Counted from the stretch's first letter, positions 10,027-21,504 are shown. The stretch: 60,000 nucleotides of DNA from Symbiodinium natans (GCA_905221605.1 CAJNDS010000791.1:636001-696000); one strand, 5' to 3'. Translations and numbers: made by a program. Notes: generated by a model not told the origin, from the letters alone.

Positions 10027-10262
10027 AACGGGGGCATTCTGCCAAAGCGCCTCTTCTGAATCTGCGTCCACGGCTTCCTTTCGGGGCTGTGGCGGAATAC
10101 AACCACCATGCTCATGCTCGCAGCAGATAGTCACCTAAGTCTCAGTCGCCGAATCGATTCCGTCCTGGCTCTGGGACTTTGCGAAGCGCGCCGCCGCTGC
10201 TGCTTTCTGTCGCTCGGCGAATTCTGATGCAGAGTGGCGGGCACTACCAGTTCTCTCGACTG
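10027..10262 (-). CDS. exon(s) with in-frame TAG, unknown product
   Basis: From 10262 leftward the frame reads ASEFAERQKAAAAARFAKSQ and then SQDGIDSATET, reaching TAG at 10135-10137. The same frame continues without another stop as VTICCEHEHGGCIPPQP and KEAVDADSEEALWQNAP. Both halves have coding-like codon use. Possible readings are a true stop followed by another exon, two exons with a short intron, a pseudogene or an assembly error. Confidence 0.55.
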
Positions 10263-10522
10263 AGGGCTGGTGGTTCTGCCAGCTTTCCTCTGCTTACTTA
10301 GGTACATATGTAGGTATGTGTTTGCGGTCTTCTGGGAGAAGACGGTGATGCCTTAGCTGCTCGGGTTTGGTGGTTCAAGGCCTTTGGCTGTAGGATGTAG
10401 GAGCTGCTGGCTTGTGATTGTCGGGCTTCAGGGCTTAAGGTTTCAAGAGCCTGCGAACCCGGCCATGGGGAAACGACATCGGGCAGGAAGCCAACCATCC
10501 CCAACACCAAAGCCCAGACTAC

Positions 10523-10603
10523 TGCCAACTCAGCATCCACCCATTCTACAAGACGTGAAGGAAGCCCGTCGGCACTCTGATGCCCAAAAGCCTCCAAGTT
10601 CCT
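10523..10603 (-). CDS. exon, unknown product
   Basis: Exactly 27 codons between TCGAG|AGG and GGCA|GTAGTC. It reads RNLEAFGHQSADGLPSRLVE then WVDAELA. It is in phase 0 at both ends. Confidence 0.6.
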
Positions 10604-10628
10604 CTCGACAAAAGTAAAACCTCAGAAG

Positions 10629-10726
10629 CCTTCAATCAGATGAGCCCTGCCTGCAGTGGCTATCTCCTTAAGGCGCGTCTCGTTCTGCACCTTTGCGTTA
10701 AGTCGTCTGGCGATGAAGGCCGCCGG
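10629..10726 (-). CDS. exon, helical
   Basis: The minus frame reads AAFIARRLNAKVQNETRLKE then IATAGRAHLI with strong G/C third positions. It looks like an amphipathic helix. The product is unknown. Confidence 0.6.
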
Positions 10727-10739
10727 TCACTAGAGTAAC

Positions 10740-11285
10740 AGGCCACCAGAGCATTCTTTCTGGTTTAGGGCTAGGGGCTTATAGGGCTGTTGACTCTGAA
10801 GAGAAATGGAATACCACAACTGGTAGCTTGAACTACATCCCAAACTTGACGGGTGCTGGGTATCCGGTTTCTCTCAACCTCGGCCTAAACCCCACGCCCT
10901 AAACCGGCCAGCAGCGACCTGAGATGCTGAACCCTGCAACCCTACATCGATCATCATACTTCTCCGCACTGGCCTTTATGATAGAAGTTTGGGGTTTGGG
11001 TCAAGGGTTTGGGGTTCAGTCTGCAGCGTTTGGGCCTGCAGGCTTGAGCTGGTTTCCGCTACAACTGCCCTCAAAACATGAAGCCATTTGGTGTCTTTGT
11101 CTCGCTCGTGCTCAAACCGTAAACCCTTGAACCCTCCGAAACCCTGCTCCCCAAATGACTCTCTCGCTTCATATGTTGGCTTCGGCCAAGGAAGACTTTC
11201 GATCTACCAACGGGTGTCCCAAGCCGGAACACGATTTCCTGCCCAGACCTGCTGCTGCTGTTTCTGCTGGCGGTTGTTGCTGTCA
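10740..11285. other. no gene recognised
   Basis: Telomere-like words and short chance ORFs only. Confidence 0.35.
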
Positions 11286-11287
11286 TT

Positions 11288-11465
11288 GTCGTTACTGTGC
11301 TTGCTTGCTTACCTGACTCGCTTGCTTGCGTGCGTACGTGCGTACGTCCGAGCGAGCGTGCTTGCGTGCGAGCGAGCTTGCATGCGAGCGAGCTTGCGTG
11401 CTTGCGCGCTTGGGTGCTTGCGTGGTTGCTTGGTTGCTTGGTTGGTTGCTTGCTCGCTTCTTGGT
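11288..11465. repeat. TTGC/GCGT tetranucleotide repeat
   Basis: Imperfect 4-bp periodicity (GCTT, GCGT, GCGA, GGTT) over about 175 nt. Long open frames here are artefacts of the repeat. Confidence 0.85.
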
Positions 11466-11517
11466 ACTACGAGTAGTTGTTAGTGGTGGTTGTTGTCTTG
11501 ATATGAATGATTGCATG

Positions 11518-11660
11518 ATGCAGTTCGCGAAGCATGCTCAACCAGGCGGGGCCGTGGTCCTCTGGGCCTTGCACATATCTTGGCAGCGAGGCGTCCAGCG
11601 CTTGCCTGGCTTTGAGGTGGATGATGAGGATTGGGCATCAACGTTCGGAAGACGAAGGAC
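11518..11660. CDS. possible exon, strand undecided
   Basis: The plus frame reads VVLWALHISWQRGVQRLPGF then EVDDEDWASTF. The minus frame reads PNVDAQSSSSTSKPGKRW. Both have similar codon bias, so I cannot decide between them. Confidence 0.3.
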
Positions 11661-12291
11661 AAACGGCGTGAGCCTACAGCCTTTAGCTTTTCAACCTCAG
11701 CCCCGAACGCTCAAAGAACCATGCCGAAGCAGGTTCCCCAGCAAGCCAATGGATGGGAAAGACTCCCCCCTTTAGTTGCTGGGCTGCTGGGCGGTGCTTC
11801 ATAAGCGCCGGGACCAAGACTGGCCAGGAAATGGAGCCCAGGCTTCGGGTTCAGGGTTTAGTGTTTAGGGTCTATAGGAATCTCTAAGGGTTGGGTTTAG
11901 GAGTTGAGGGCTTTGAGCCCTAAACCCGAACTCCTCGACCCTAACCCGCGGCCCCCCGCTGGAATGCCTTAGGGAGCTCAGGGTCCCTTCAAAGTCCTCA
12001 CCGGCGTTGAGGCTACCAGTCCCAACCTGTGCAAAAAAATCAGGGCTTAAGACTCTTTTCCAAAGGGGATTTAGGTTTTCGGGGAATGCTCGGGTTGTGA
12101 AGAGGTTGAGGTTGCGGGCTTGAACTGGCTTCAGTGTCTAAGGCTTCAGGGGGAAGCTGAGATTTGGGTTCGGATTCCAGGGCTTGTGGTGTTGCGTGTT
12201 TAGGTTCAAGGCTTGGGGTCTAGGGCCTGGGGCTACGGTTTAGAGTTAGGGTTTGGGGTTTGGGGAGAAGGGTTTAGGGAGGTTAGGGAGG

Positions 12292-12405
12292 ATGTCTCCT
12301 CTTCAGGTCCTCTCTGGGGCCCTCTTGGGTGCTGTGACGTCCTTGGGCTATATTCCGAACTCCTTTGGAACTCCACATCTCCACATGCTGACTCTACAGG
12401 GCTTA
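12292..12405 (+). CDS. plus-strand exon candidate, hydrophobic
   Basis: The frame reads SPLQVLSGALLGAVTSLGYI then PNSFGTPHLHMLTLQ after acceptor GGGAG|GATG. The hydrophobic first part could be a membrane or signal segment. Telomere-type repeats flank both sides. Confidence 0.4.
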
Positions 12406-12492
12406 GATGGCCCGAAACCCTCTCAAACCCCCCAAACCTCAGGCGCAACTGCCCACCTTGGAGGCGAGGGTGTGGCCTGGGCGCTTCTGGGG

Positions 12493-12532
12493 TTTAGAGT
12501 TTAGGGTTTAGGGTTTAGGGTTTAAGGTTTAG
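12493..12532 (+). repeat. TTTAGGG short array
   Basis: Four to five TTTAGGG-type units. Confidence 0.85.
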
Positions 12533-12959
12533 GAGTGAAGATACCCTGACACGGGTGAGCTGGGTGTGGCATGGCTCTGCGTGGTGCTCAGCCCCCTTTA
12601 CTTCGCGCTCAGGGCTGGCTACGAAAGAGCCACTTGAAGATGCGGCAACAGATTCGTAGCACGGGTCATAGCATTCTTGCGAAGCTGTAAGCTAAGATGT
12701 GCGACTGTGTCGTGCAATGAAACTCGTCGCTCTTTCAACTGAAGCTACTTGCACGTTCGCTACGCAGACAAGAAGACAGCAGAGCTTCGACCTATGGTTG
12801 GATTTGTGCTGCACTGGTGATTGCTGGCAATTGTCGGCGTGGAAGGCCTTGGGTGTCCGTCAAGGGTTTAGGGTTTACAAGGGCAACTGCCGCTGCTTTC
12901 TTGGCGTATGGCGTGCAACAGCTGCGCGAGGCAAAACTCAAGCTTAAACGACTTCAAAA

Positions 12960-13310
12960 GAAATAACAGAGTGGGGGGAGGGGGGGGTGAAAACACAGTC
13001 CTCATATGACAGGTTTGGAAAACCTCGTTATGGCACGATCTTCTTATCAAGCATGCTTGCAGGGCTTGAGATATGTGCTTCTTTGTAGAACTATGTATTT
13101 CAGTTGCTATTTGCTTATTCTTTCGTTCGTTCTGTCTGTATGCTTTCTGTTCTTTGTTTGCTCTTTCCGTATCCCTTTCCTTCGTTCCCTCTTTCTTTAG
13201 TTCTCGATTTCTGTCTTGCGTTCGTCTTTCTGTCTGTTTGGCTGTCTTTCTGTATTTCGTTCCGTATTTCATGCTGTCTTTGCATCGTTCTAAACCTCTA
13301 TTCAGCTATG
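12960..13310. other. T-rich low-complexity stretch, no gene
   Basis: TTTCTTTC and TTCGTT words dominate. Long frames here are low-complexity artefacts. Confidence 0.5.
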
Positions 13311-13460
13311 TGTTATTAGGAAAGCCTCCACTTCCTCTTTCTGAACATAAATGTCTAAAGTTCAAACTCTACTTCCTCTGCATTTTCATAGGAAAGCCTC
13401 TAAGTCCTCTGTAGTTTAATAGGAAAACCTCTATGTCGTTTCTATTTTTATAGGAAACCT
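13310..13460 (+). repeat. dispersed repeat, AGGAAAACCTCTA family
   Basis: Units of about 30-45 nt built around AGGAAAACCTCTA and a following T-rich half. The same family recurs at 48945-49105 and 49330-49520. Confidence 0.7.
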
Positions 13461-14040
13461 AAACCAAACAAAATTGAGGGGCAAATCGCGAAAGCAAAAA
13501 AAAAAAAATAGTGCAAAATCATTAGGTGGCCCCAAACAAAGCTACGGAGCTTTGGGTTGCTATAGAAAACAAACCTCCCCCACCCCCGCGGGCTCCCGGC
13601 TGAAGGACGCCGCAAGCTGCACTGCATTGAGCGGGGGACAGTACCTCAGTATCCCAAGACCTTCCGACTTGGGAACCATTTGTTGAATGGGGCCGAGAAG
13701 TATAGAACAATGCCAATCATACGAACCATAAACACGAAAAAAGCAAACACCTCGCCCCCTTAACAGTTCCGAAAAAGAGCGCCGCTGCCGCGAATGGAAG
13801 AAAACTAGCAGCGTGAGGATCTTCAGGTGGCTTGGAGTGCCGGGTTGCAAGTGATCTGCTGCAAATTGTGGACTGTTGAGGTTCTGAATAACGACTGGAG
13901 ATGCCCCTCAACGCTACAAATTCATTGGTTTTGACCAAGTTTGTACACAGTTGATCCCCAATATTAAAAAAGAAACAGCGAACATGAACCATAATCACTG
14001 AACGATGCCGGCAACATCCGCTACTTCGTAATCACAAGCC
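13460..14040. other. no gene recognised
   Basis: Contains a poly-A run near 13497-13509. Short frames lack bias. Confidence 0.3.
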
Positions 14041-14049
14041 TCCAAACCC

Positions 14050-14150
14050 GCAACCCGCAGCCAAAACATGGGCGCACTCATGCGGCTCTGGTTCTGGAAG
14101 CTCATCCTCGGCATCGATAATCACATGTGGAAGAGCCAGGCTCAAACGAT
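14050..14150 (-). CDS. exon candidate, acidic
   Basis: The minus frame reads LALPHVIIDAEDELPEPEPH. The codon bias is moderate. Confidence 0.35.
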
Positions 14151-14214
14151 GTTGGGACACCCTAAACCCTAAACCCCTAAAGCCCTAAAGCCCTAAACGC
14201 TAAACAACCCAAAC

Positions 14215-14317
14215 AGGAGGTGCGCCCGCCTGGTCGATCTCTTCCAGGTTCAGTTCGGCCATGGTCTGCTGCCGGGCAGCCTCGGCAACCTGCACTCGCA
14301 GAGTTTCGGTCGGTACC
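14215..14317 (-). CDS. exon, coiled-coil-like
   Basis: A 103-nt exon with acceptor TCTAAG|GGTACC and donor CCTCCT|GTTTGGG. It reads VPTETLRVQVAEAARQQTMA then ELNLEEIDQAGAPP, a long charged helix. The family is unknown. Confidence 0.7.
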
Positions 14318-14503
14318 CTTAGACGAGGCACCTCAAAAAAAAGAGACCCTATGGGGGTTTCCGAACAGAAAGAGACAAGGGGTGCCCTATCTGGGGGTCG
14401 CTTTACTGCTTCTGGACAGCTGAGGACTTCTTCTGCAGATAAAGCCGCGCAAACTCGGCCAAAAACACTCGTCATGTTGGGCCCCTGCTACGTCTCACGA
14501 TAC

Positions 14504-14627
14504 CACATCTGCCTCGTCCACATACTCGACGGTTCGGTCAGCACCTGCGAGCATCTCCTGAAGGCGGACAGTTAGGCGATTCAGCTGAGCTATGTGCCCA
14601 TGCAAGCCCCGCTCAAGGATGTGGAGC
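14504..14627 (-). CDS. exon, coiled-coil-like
   Basis: The frame reads LHILERGLHGHIAQLNRLTV then RLQEMLAGADRTVEYVDEAD and ends at donor GATGTG|GTATCG. It lies upstream of the 14215-14317 exon on the same strand and is probably the same gene. Confidence 0.7.
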
Positions 14628-15075
14628 TTCCGACTACTTCCGACTAAACGTGTTCAGGATTCAGGCAGGGGCGGAGAAGTAGGGTTCAGGAGTAAGGGCG
14701 CATGGCCCGCAGTGTGAACGCCCTAAGCCACCCAGGCTTGAGGTGTAAGGCCCGGATTGCCACGGCTCCGAGTCTTATCATTTGAAGGGGATCTCCTTTC
14801 TGAGCTCCGCGGGCTCCAAACACTCTAACTCAGGTTTGTTCGTTTATGAACTTAAAACACTCCGTGGAGGCCATGAGCCTCCTGAGCCTCATTGTGCGAT
14901 CAGAGCGAGAGGCGGTTCTGCTGGAGAGTCGAGCTCTGAGGTCAAGGCTTCAGGGTTAGCCTTGCGGGTGCTCTCAACCATCTTCTTAAACTCAACGCCG
15001 TAAACTTGACCTTTGACAAGCAAGCCCAGGCCAAGCCCAGGCCACAAACCCACAGAGGCTAAAGGCCCCCATCAC

Positions 15076-15153
15076 CTGCGCATCCGGCAGCAGCGGGGCC
15101 CAGAGAGTGAAGCAAATGAAGATCCGCCGCCGAGCCTGCGGCTTGAAGACTCT
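15076..15153 (-). CDS. exon, unknown product
   Basis: The minus frame reads RVFKPQARRRIFICFTLWAP then LLPDAQ with donor CAG|GTGATGG and 80 percent G/C third positions. Other frames on both strands are also open but fit less well. Confidence 0.55.
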
Positions 15154-15687
15154 CCATTAAATAGGGTTCTTAAGGGTGGGGAGCATTAGGGAGCTGCGCA
15201 GGACCAAGGTTGCATACCCCCCTTGAACCCCCCCTCCCTTAAGAACCCTTTCACTCCAGGGCAGTTGGGGTGTTGGGGTGTTTTTGCTGCCTGGGGAGGG
15301 AGGAGGATGGGGTTTCAAATGTTCTACAGGCGGGAAGAAGGGCACCACCTGGCATTTCCGGGCGTAAGGGCTTCGGGGGTAGGGCTTCTCGGGATGTAGA
15401 GGGGTATGAAGATTTCGGGGTAGGGTCTAGCGGGGAGGCGGCCCATCAAAAATCACTGGGCCTTCCAGGCGAGACGACGATGGTAGGGCAAGTTTGGGGT
15501 TTAGCGTTTGGCATCAGAGCCGAGACCCAAAACCTAGACCTCACCCCAAACCTCGAAACCCCCAAAAGCCGAAGCTTTTCGGAGTGGCAATCCTCAAACC
15601 TCTACAACCCCATCAAAGCCCTGGGCAAGAAGCCCGTGCGAATGCCAAAAACCCTCCCGACAAACTACAAAACACCTCCCCCCCCCC

Positions 15688-15756
15688 CGGCTCGCCGTGC
15701 TGCCCTGCCGCACGGGGAAGCAAAGCTCAGGCCTGGCCAGCTGGTCTTCTCTTGCC
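15688..15756 (-). CDS. exon candidate
   Basis: Preceded by a textbook acceptor (TTTTTTCAG). The frame reads REDQLARPELCFPVRQGSTA. The product is unknown. Confidence 0.5.
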
Positions 15757-15779
15757 CTGAAAAAACAAAAACACGCTTC

Positions 15780-17120
15780 CCCCACACTTACACCTGGAAG
15801 GCTTGGGGGAGCTTGGGGTGTCTTAGGGGCTGATGGGGTTCTTAAGCGGGGGACATGTAACCCAAGGTTCCCTAATACTCCTCACTACTCCCTACGGGTC
15901 CCTAGGTACGTAACCCCGGTGAACTCCCTTCCCTGAAGAACCCTATAATTTTTTGGGCCCTCAGCTAATGCAACCTCTTGGGGGACCTGACTCTGGGGTA
16001 ACCGGGACGAAGCTATTGCTGTTGGGGGGCTTCGAGCATTGCGCGCAAACGTGCGGCACAACACCCTAGACCCAAAGCCCTATGGGGGTGGTGGAACACA
16101 TGGGTCCTTGTTGGTGCCCTAGACTACAAAGAGCGCCCTATCATAAGCCCTCCGGCCCTACACCTCTCAGGCCCCTGGAGCCCCTGAATCTGAGCCAGAG
16201 GCACCAGAGGCCCTGCCAGACTTCGAGATCCTTTTGGCAGGAGATGGCGGCAGCCACGCACTCCTGGTGTTTGGGTTTGGGGTTTAGGGCAAACCTTAAA
16301 CCCTAAAGCCATACCGGGCTTATGCTTAGCGCTTTGAGGGCTAGTGTTGACAGGAAACTTATCCTAAGCAGAGAACTTCAACAACCACGAAACAGCTTAG
16401 CAGCCTAGCAACACACCCAACCACCCTATAAGGATTAAGGCCATGAAACCACACTAAACCTATTTCGGTAACTCAACATCCCATAAACCCTAAACCTAAG
16501 TCTCCCAAACCCTTGTTCCTGCCTCCTCTTCCTCCTCGTGGACACTCCCGAACTCTAAGATTCCCGCACGTACCGCCTGTGGCACTTGGAGGTTCGTGGG
16601 CGGTGGTACATGGGCTATAAGTAGGATACCAAAAGCTAAAGCCCTATATTGGCCATGGACAGGTCAAAACTCAGCTATAGAGTCGGCATCAGCTTGTTAG
16701 GTCCGAAGGTTGCATCTTTGCTGAGCCTCGGGTTGAATTCATTCGGTTGTCATCAATGGTGCACAAGTTCGGGCTCAAAGAATGCTGGAACCACATGCCT
16801 CAACCAGTGTGTTGATCTCTCACTTCAAAACTGCACAATCCCAAAACCACAAACGGGAGCTTATTACTTTACTAATTTGGTATAATCCTCTTGCATGTTA
16901 CGATTATGGGATTGTAGCACGAGCTCTTTTATGCAAGTTTAAGGCAAAACGGTGATTTTGCGTCTCCCACTTTCCTGTTGGCAAAAATTACGGGGGGCAT
17001 GGTTGGAAAATGGAAATGGCATCTGCTAACTCTACACTGGGATGCTTCAAGTCCTGCTCAAAGGGATCCTTGTATGAGACCGGGTTCGAACAGAAAATCC
17101 GATAAACTCCCGCAGCCCGC
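15780..17120. other. no firm gene
   Basis: At 16165-16275 both strands are open: plus EALPDFEILLAGDGGSHALL, minus CVAAAISCQKDLEVWQGLW. The strand cannot be decided. The rest holds telomere-like words. Confidence 0.3.
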
Positions 17121-17129
17121 ACCCCATCG

Positions 17130-17196
17130 ACACCCCGCTCCCAAAGCCTCCCACGTGGTGCAGTCCATCAGGCGACCGGCTGCCTGCTGGGAGGAG
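17130..17196 (-). CDS. exon candidate
   Basis: The minus frame reads RSSQQAAGRLMDCTTWEALG with strong codon bias. Confidence 0.45.
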
Positions 17197-17926
17197 CGTC
17201 AGGCTTCAGGGCTCGGGGGGCTATTCAGCCTGCTACGGCTTCAAATGGCAACTCACCGCCGCAAATTCCAGGAAAGGCAAGAAATGGGGGCTCGGAGTGG
17301 GCAAGCCATTTTGGGACCAAAAGGCTTTTTTGTGTGACCTTCCGGATTAGTGGCTGCTTGGTCCAGGCGGCGACGCGCGGACGTCCTATGGATTTCCAGA
17401 TGCTACGATTGGAAATGTGAAATCTGTATGAGACTGTCACCTGCATGGAGCATCGAAGGTATGATTATAGCCGCTGCTGGCGCGCATACAAATTCATGGG
17501 TTTTGTGAGCGGGACAGGGGTGCAATCAGCAAACCCGAGTGTCGAGCCGGAGCCACGTCCGCACTTGCTCAATAAGCTTCGGCTACTGAAAGTCGTCGAC
17601 AGGGCCCGTCATTAGTCGCACACGCACCCGTTTAAACGGACATCAGAACGCACTTGGCTGAACACAGCCATGAATTCAAGTTGGTGCCAGCCTCATCCAG
17701 GCATGCTGGCCTACGCATGGGTGTCCAAACCCCACGGTCAGGCACTCAGGCCATCAAGCCCTTTCACTTCGAAAGCCCTGGCGACCTCGAGATTGAGCCC
17801 CTTAGGTCAACCGTTGCCGGACCTCGGGACTCGGAGTTTAGCTGTAGGGTTTCCAGAATGACAGCGCAAAAAAAAATCCAGCACCCTAACACCCCGTCTT
17901 AACCCGTTTAAGACCCCAAAGCTCAC

Positions 17927-17994
17927 GGAGGAGCCTCCAGCAACTCCCCTCCGAAATGCGCACGGAAGAGGGTGGCGGCCTTCCCAAGATCTGA
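17927..17994 (-). CDS. exon, unknown product
   Basis: Bounded by CTTAG|TCAGATC and CCTCC|GTGAGC, 68 nt. It reads SDLGKAATLFRAHFGGELLE. The donor is canonical. Confidence 0.6.
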
Positions 17995-18371
17995 CTAAGC
18001 TCGAGGTCCAGAGTCTGAGGGGGCCTGGGGCTTTTAAGGGACCTGAGGGCTGTGGAGCCTACGGTTCGTTGCTGGGGGTTTGAGGTTTTGGGGATCTGAG
18101 GGTTAGGAGTTTTCGGTTTTGGGTCTGAGGTTTACAGTGGGGTACGTTTGACGGGTTGTGAGGCTTAGGGTTTGCGCTTGCCCCCCCAAAAGTGAACCGA
18201 GATTTAGCGAACTGACTGCATCCTAATCCGAAGGCGGTAAGCCAAGCCCCTTGCTGCATTGCTTGACAACCTCAGACCCTTAGAGCCCCCTCAGAGAACC
18301 CTAAACCCCAAACCCTAAACCTTAAACCCGAAACCCTAGGGTCCTAAGCCCCTTAAACCCCCCTAAACCAC

Positions 18372-18480
18372 CAGAGAACTCTCGCCTGGTCGGCCGCCTC
18401 ATCCTCAGCGCTGGAAGGCACTGCAACCCCCAGCCGTGCATAGATCTCCTGGAGATCATTCGGGATCTGGAGTTGCAAGT
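18372..18480 (-). CDS. exon beside the telomere array
   Basis: Acceptor ACCCCAG|ACTTGC and donor CTCTG|GTGGTTTAGG. It reads LQLQIPNDLQEIYARLGVAV then PSSAEDEAADQARVL. A perfect TTTAGGG array starts about 25 nt upstream of its acceptor, so that array is very likely intronic. Confidence 0.7.
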
Positions 18481-18505
18481 CTGGGGTTTGGTTTTAGGGT
18501 TCAGG

Positions 18506-18645
18506 GTTCAGGGTTTAGGGTTTAGGGTTTAGGGTTTAGGGTTTAGGGTTTAGGGTTTAGGGTTTAGGGTTTAGGGTTTAGGGTTTAGGGTTTAGGGTTT
18601 AGGGTTTAGGGTTTAGGGTTTAGGGTTTAGGGTTTAGGGTTTAGG
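18506..18645 (+). repeat. perfect interstitial (TTTAGGG)n array
   Basis: About 20 uninterrupted TTTAGGG units in one orientation, with TTCAGGG units at the left edge. Coding exons lie on both sides, so this is interstitial and not a chromosome end. Confidence 0.97.
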
Positions 18646-19094
18646 AGCCTCGAGTAGGGCCCTGAAAAGGCTTGAGGTTTTGGTGACCTTGGGGCATTTG
18701 GGGTGCTGTTGGTGCGAGGATGCTGGGGGTTCTTTTGATCATGCCCGCTTTTGTGGGTCAATGTATCTGGGTCAATGTATCCAGCGGTAATATTTTGCCC
18801 AACTGACTATTTGTTTCGTAGACCCAAAGCCAGTTCACCCTAAACCTTAAATCCCTGGTCAAGAAGCCAAGGGCCAAGGGCAAACGGGTAAACCAATCCT
18901 TTCAACAAAAAGGGAACCGCTGCTGAGCTGGCGGTTTGGGGTTTTCAGAAGCTTCGCAGGGGACTTGGAACTGGGTTTGAAGGGTTCAGCCCGAAACCCG
19001 AAAGCCTAACCCGAATGGGCGTTTTGGGGCGCTCGGTCTGTGCGAACCGATTGCAAAGCAGGCATCACCCCTCCATGCCGCATTAAGCACTAAA

Positions 19095-19500
19095 GCCTAC
19101 GCTAACGACGGCGCGGCGGTTCTAAGAAAGCATGGGAGCTTCATTGCCCATCTCCGTGCCAAAGAACGAGAGCCTAAACAGAAGAACCTAGACTCTATGG
19201 CCCCTAAACCCTAGACTCAGAAGCCTAGCATGGATCATACTCAGAAACCAATGCAGCTCCCACCCCTTCACACCCAGAGCGCCAGATACTGTACACCTGA
19301 CGATTCCCCCCTGCCCCTACCGGCCGCTTTAGTGAGCATGTGCCGCCAAAATGTACTGTCGCTACGGTCGCTTAGGACGTCTAGGGTGCTCAGATCTCGG
19401 GAGCCGAGAAGGTCGCGCGGGGAGTGGCACGCCAGGAAGGAAAAGGCAGCCGATCAATGTGCCTGGTGCGCGCCCCTGCTCTTGCCTCTGAATTCGACGT
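19095..19500 (+). CDS. plus-strand frames, uncertain
   Basis: Two frames read protein-like: DGAAVLRKHGSFIAHLRAKE near 19095-19180, and RGEWHARKEKAADQCAWCA near 19330-19500. The opposite strand is partly open too. Confidence 0.25.
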
Positions 19501-20307
19501 GTTGCCGTCTATACGGTGCAGGCTTCAAACTGCCCCCGTCCCTCATCAAACCCCTACCGCACCAAAGCCCAAGCAGAGGTGTGGAAGCTGCAACAAGCCC
19601 TGAACCCTGGAGTTCCTGGGCCCAGGAAAGAAACCCGCAAGCCTGACACACAAAAGGCTCCAACTCTTTCGAAAGTTGGTTCGCTACGTCGCCCAGCAAC
19701 GCTGGAATCAAAGGAAGGGTACACGTTCAGGGAAGCTACCCCCCCCTCCCAACACCCTCCCAACACAAAACTAAGTTTAAGAAAATGGAATGGAATAACA
19801 ATCGCAATATCCATCAAAGGATTTGCAAAACAACCAGCGCAGCGATCATGGCTCTACCAATCACAATGGCAACGCGAATGAACCTCATCATAGGCATATT
19901 CAAAGAATCCTAGAATCCTAGTAACATACAGGAATCACAAGAATAAGCGTCCTAGCTTGTCACATCAAGAACACCCGGCACCAAAGGCATTGACGCGCGT
20001 GGGACAAGCTCTGGGCCGGTGAGGCTTCCAGCGGCTCGCCGGAACCATCCCACAAGGCTGCGCAAGTTTCGCTCCCAGAGGCTCCAATAGCCCTGCGGGA
20101 ATATGCCATAAAGTGCACTAGGGATCCCAGTACGATTTAAGTACTCGTTCCCACGGACGAGATATTTAGAGTCTCTGGGTTGTGCCCTACACCTGCCCCC
20201 TCCAAAAGTTCGCTAGGGCTTGTGGGGTTTAGGATTCTAGGGCTGACTGACGGGTTTTGGGGTCTTGGATCTATGTCCCTGCATCTACGTAGCCGCCATC
20301 AGTAGAC

Positions 20308-20352
20308 CGACTCATCCAAGGCATCATCCAGGGGCATCATGCTGTCCATGGC
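20308..20352 (-). CDS. short exon
   Basis: Exactly 15 codons, AMDSMMPLDDALDES, between ACGTAAG|GCC and GAGTCG|GTCTAC. Confidence 0.5.
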
Positions 20353-20469
20353 CTTACGTACGGGATGGTTTCGGGCTCAGGGGAGGGCAGTGGGATCGTG
20401 AGACTTTAAAGCCTCCCTCGTGTTGGAGGAGGGGGGGGTTCTTGCTCTTACTTTATAAGCCGAAAACAA

Positions 20470-20594
20470 AGCAGAGACCTCCGCGGAATGTTGGAGTTCG
20501 GGTTCGTTGAGGCTTCTTTGTCAGGGGTCTGAGCCGCCTCCAGCGACTCAAGCGGGGTGATCGCGAAGAGCTCATCCCGAATTGAGGCAAAGTC
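20470..20594 (-). CDS. exon, unknown product
   Basis: After acceptor CTGCAAG the frame reads DFASIRDELFAITPLESLEA then AQTPD and stays open to about 20465. The donor is not fixed. Confidence 0.65.
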
Positions 20595-20863
20595 CTTGCA
20601 GTTCAAAGGCTTTTGTCCTACTGATTCCGGGCACTGTGAGAATGTGGCCCCTTCTTCTTTAGGGTACCAACAAGGGCCGATTTGTGTAGTGAACCCTGAA
20701 GGATTCTAGAGGCTTCGCGCGCAGAGGTTTGGAGATATCGCCCAAACCGGAGCTGCCGTCTTCAAATTAAAGCTTGCCATGAAGTTGAAGGCTGAGCACG
20801 AAACCCTAAACATGAAACCGAAGGCCCGAAACTTGGCTTCGGTGGGCTTAGGACCCAAAAAAC

Positions 20864-21113
20864 CTCACCCTCCTCAAGCTCCCGTGCCTGTCGTCGCAAG
20901 GTGCCGCCCTCGCGCTTGTACCTGATGAAGTGCTTTAGGGCTTCGGGCCTTGATCCGACATGACAAACAGGGAAAACATGAAGAAATCCGTTGCCAGCGT
21001 CTTGCCCAAGACCTAGGCATAACCAGCGCACCCTCTGCGAAGCATGGTACGCCCTCAACTGAAGCAATGGAAATGTCGACGGTTTCATGTCACGAGCGCG
21101 AATCTCGAAGTGC
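20864..21113 (-). CDS. two phase-matched exons, unknown protein
   Basis: Exon 21032-21113 reads HFEIRARDMKPSTFPLLQLR then AYHASQR. Exon 20864-20932 reads HFIRYKREGGTLRRQAREL then EEGE. The 99-nt intron 20933-21031 starts GTGCGC, ends CCCTAAAG and keeps reading phase 0 on both sides. The peptide is basic and helical. The family is not recognised. Confidence 0.75.
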
Positions 21114-21504
21114 CTAAACACAGAGATTCCCCCATGGTCAACCTGACTGAACTACCACACCCGCCCAAACACCCTCATCCCATGAAGTCCAAAGCCCGAC
21201 AAAAGAAAGCCCCCTAAAACCTTGCCAGGTCCTAAAGAGTCTAAACGGATGTTCCAGAGTTCTCTCTCCCTCTCTCCTCCTCTTCTTTCACGAAAACTAG
21301 TTGAAAGGGTCAGTCTGTAGACACCAAGAAGCCCCAGCTTTCTACTAGGGGGAACAAGAACCAAGTCGTACTGCTCAACACAACCATTGCACCAAGAAAC
21401 TCGCAATCAACATCCTCAAGAATTAAGCGTTAATTGCAGACAAAACAAAGCCCTTAAGCCCAAAACCTCTGACCACAAGCCTACTCCCAACCAAGCTCGG
21501 GCAC

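Noticed and set aside
11292-11516. Ala/Arg/Gln-rich ORFs
   Set aside because: They follow the 4-bp simple repeat on both strands.
16165-16275. RCC1-like repeat on the plus strand (LLAGDGGSHALLV)
   Set aside because: Only one weak motif, and the minus strand has a better-biased open frame.
17075-17105. tRNA-like GGTTCGAA word
   Set aside because: No acceptor stem or anticodon arm could be laid out around it.
18506-18645. True chromosome end
   Set aside because: Coding exons lie on both sides, and the orientation of telomere-like DNA changes many times in the window.
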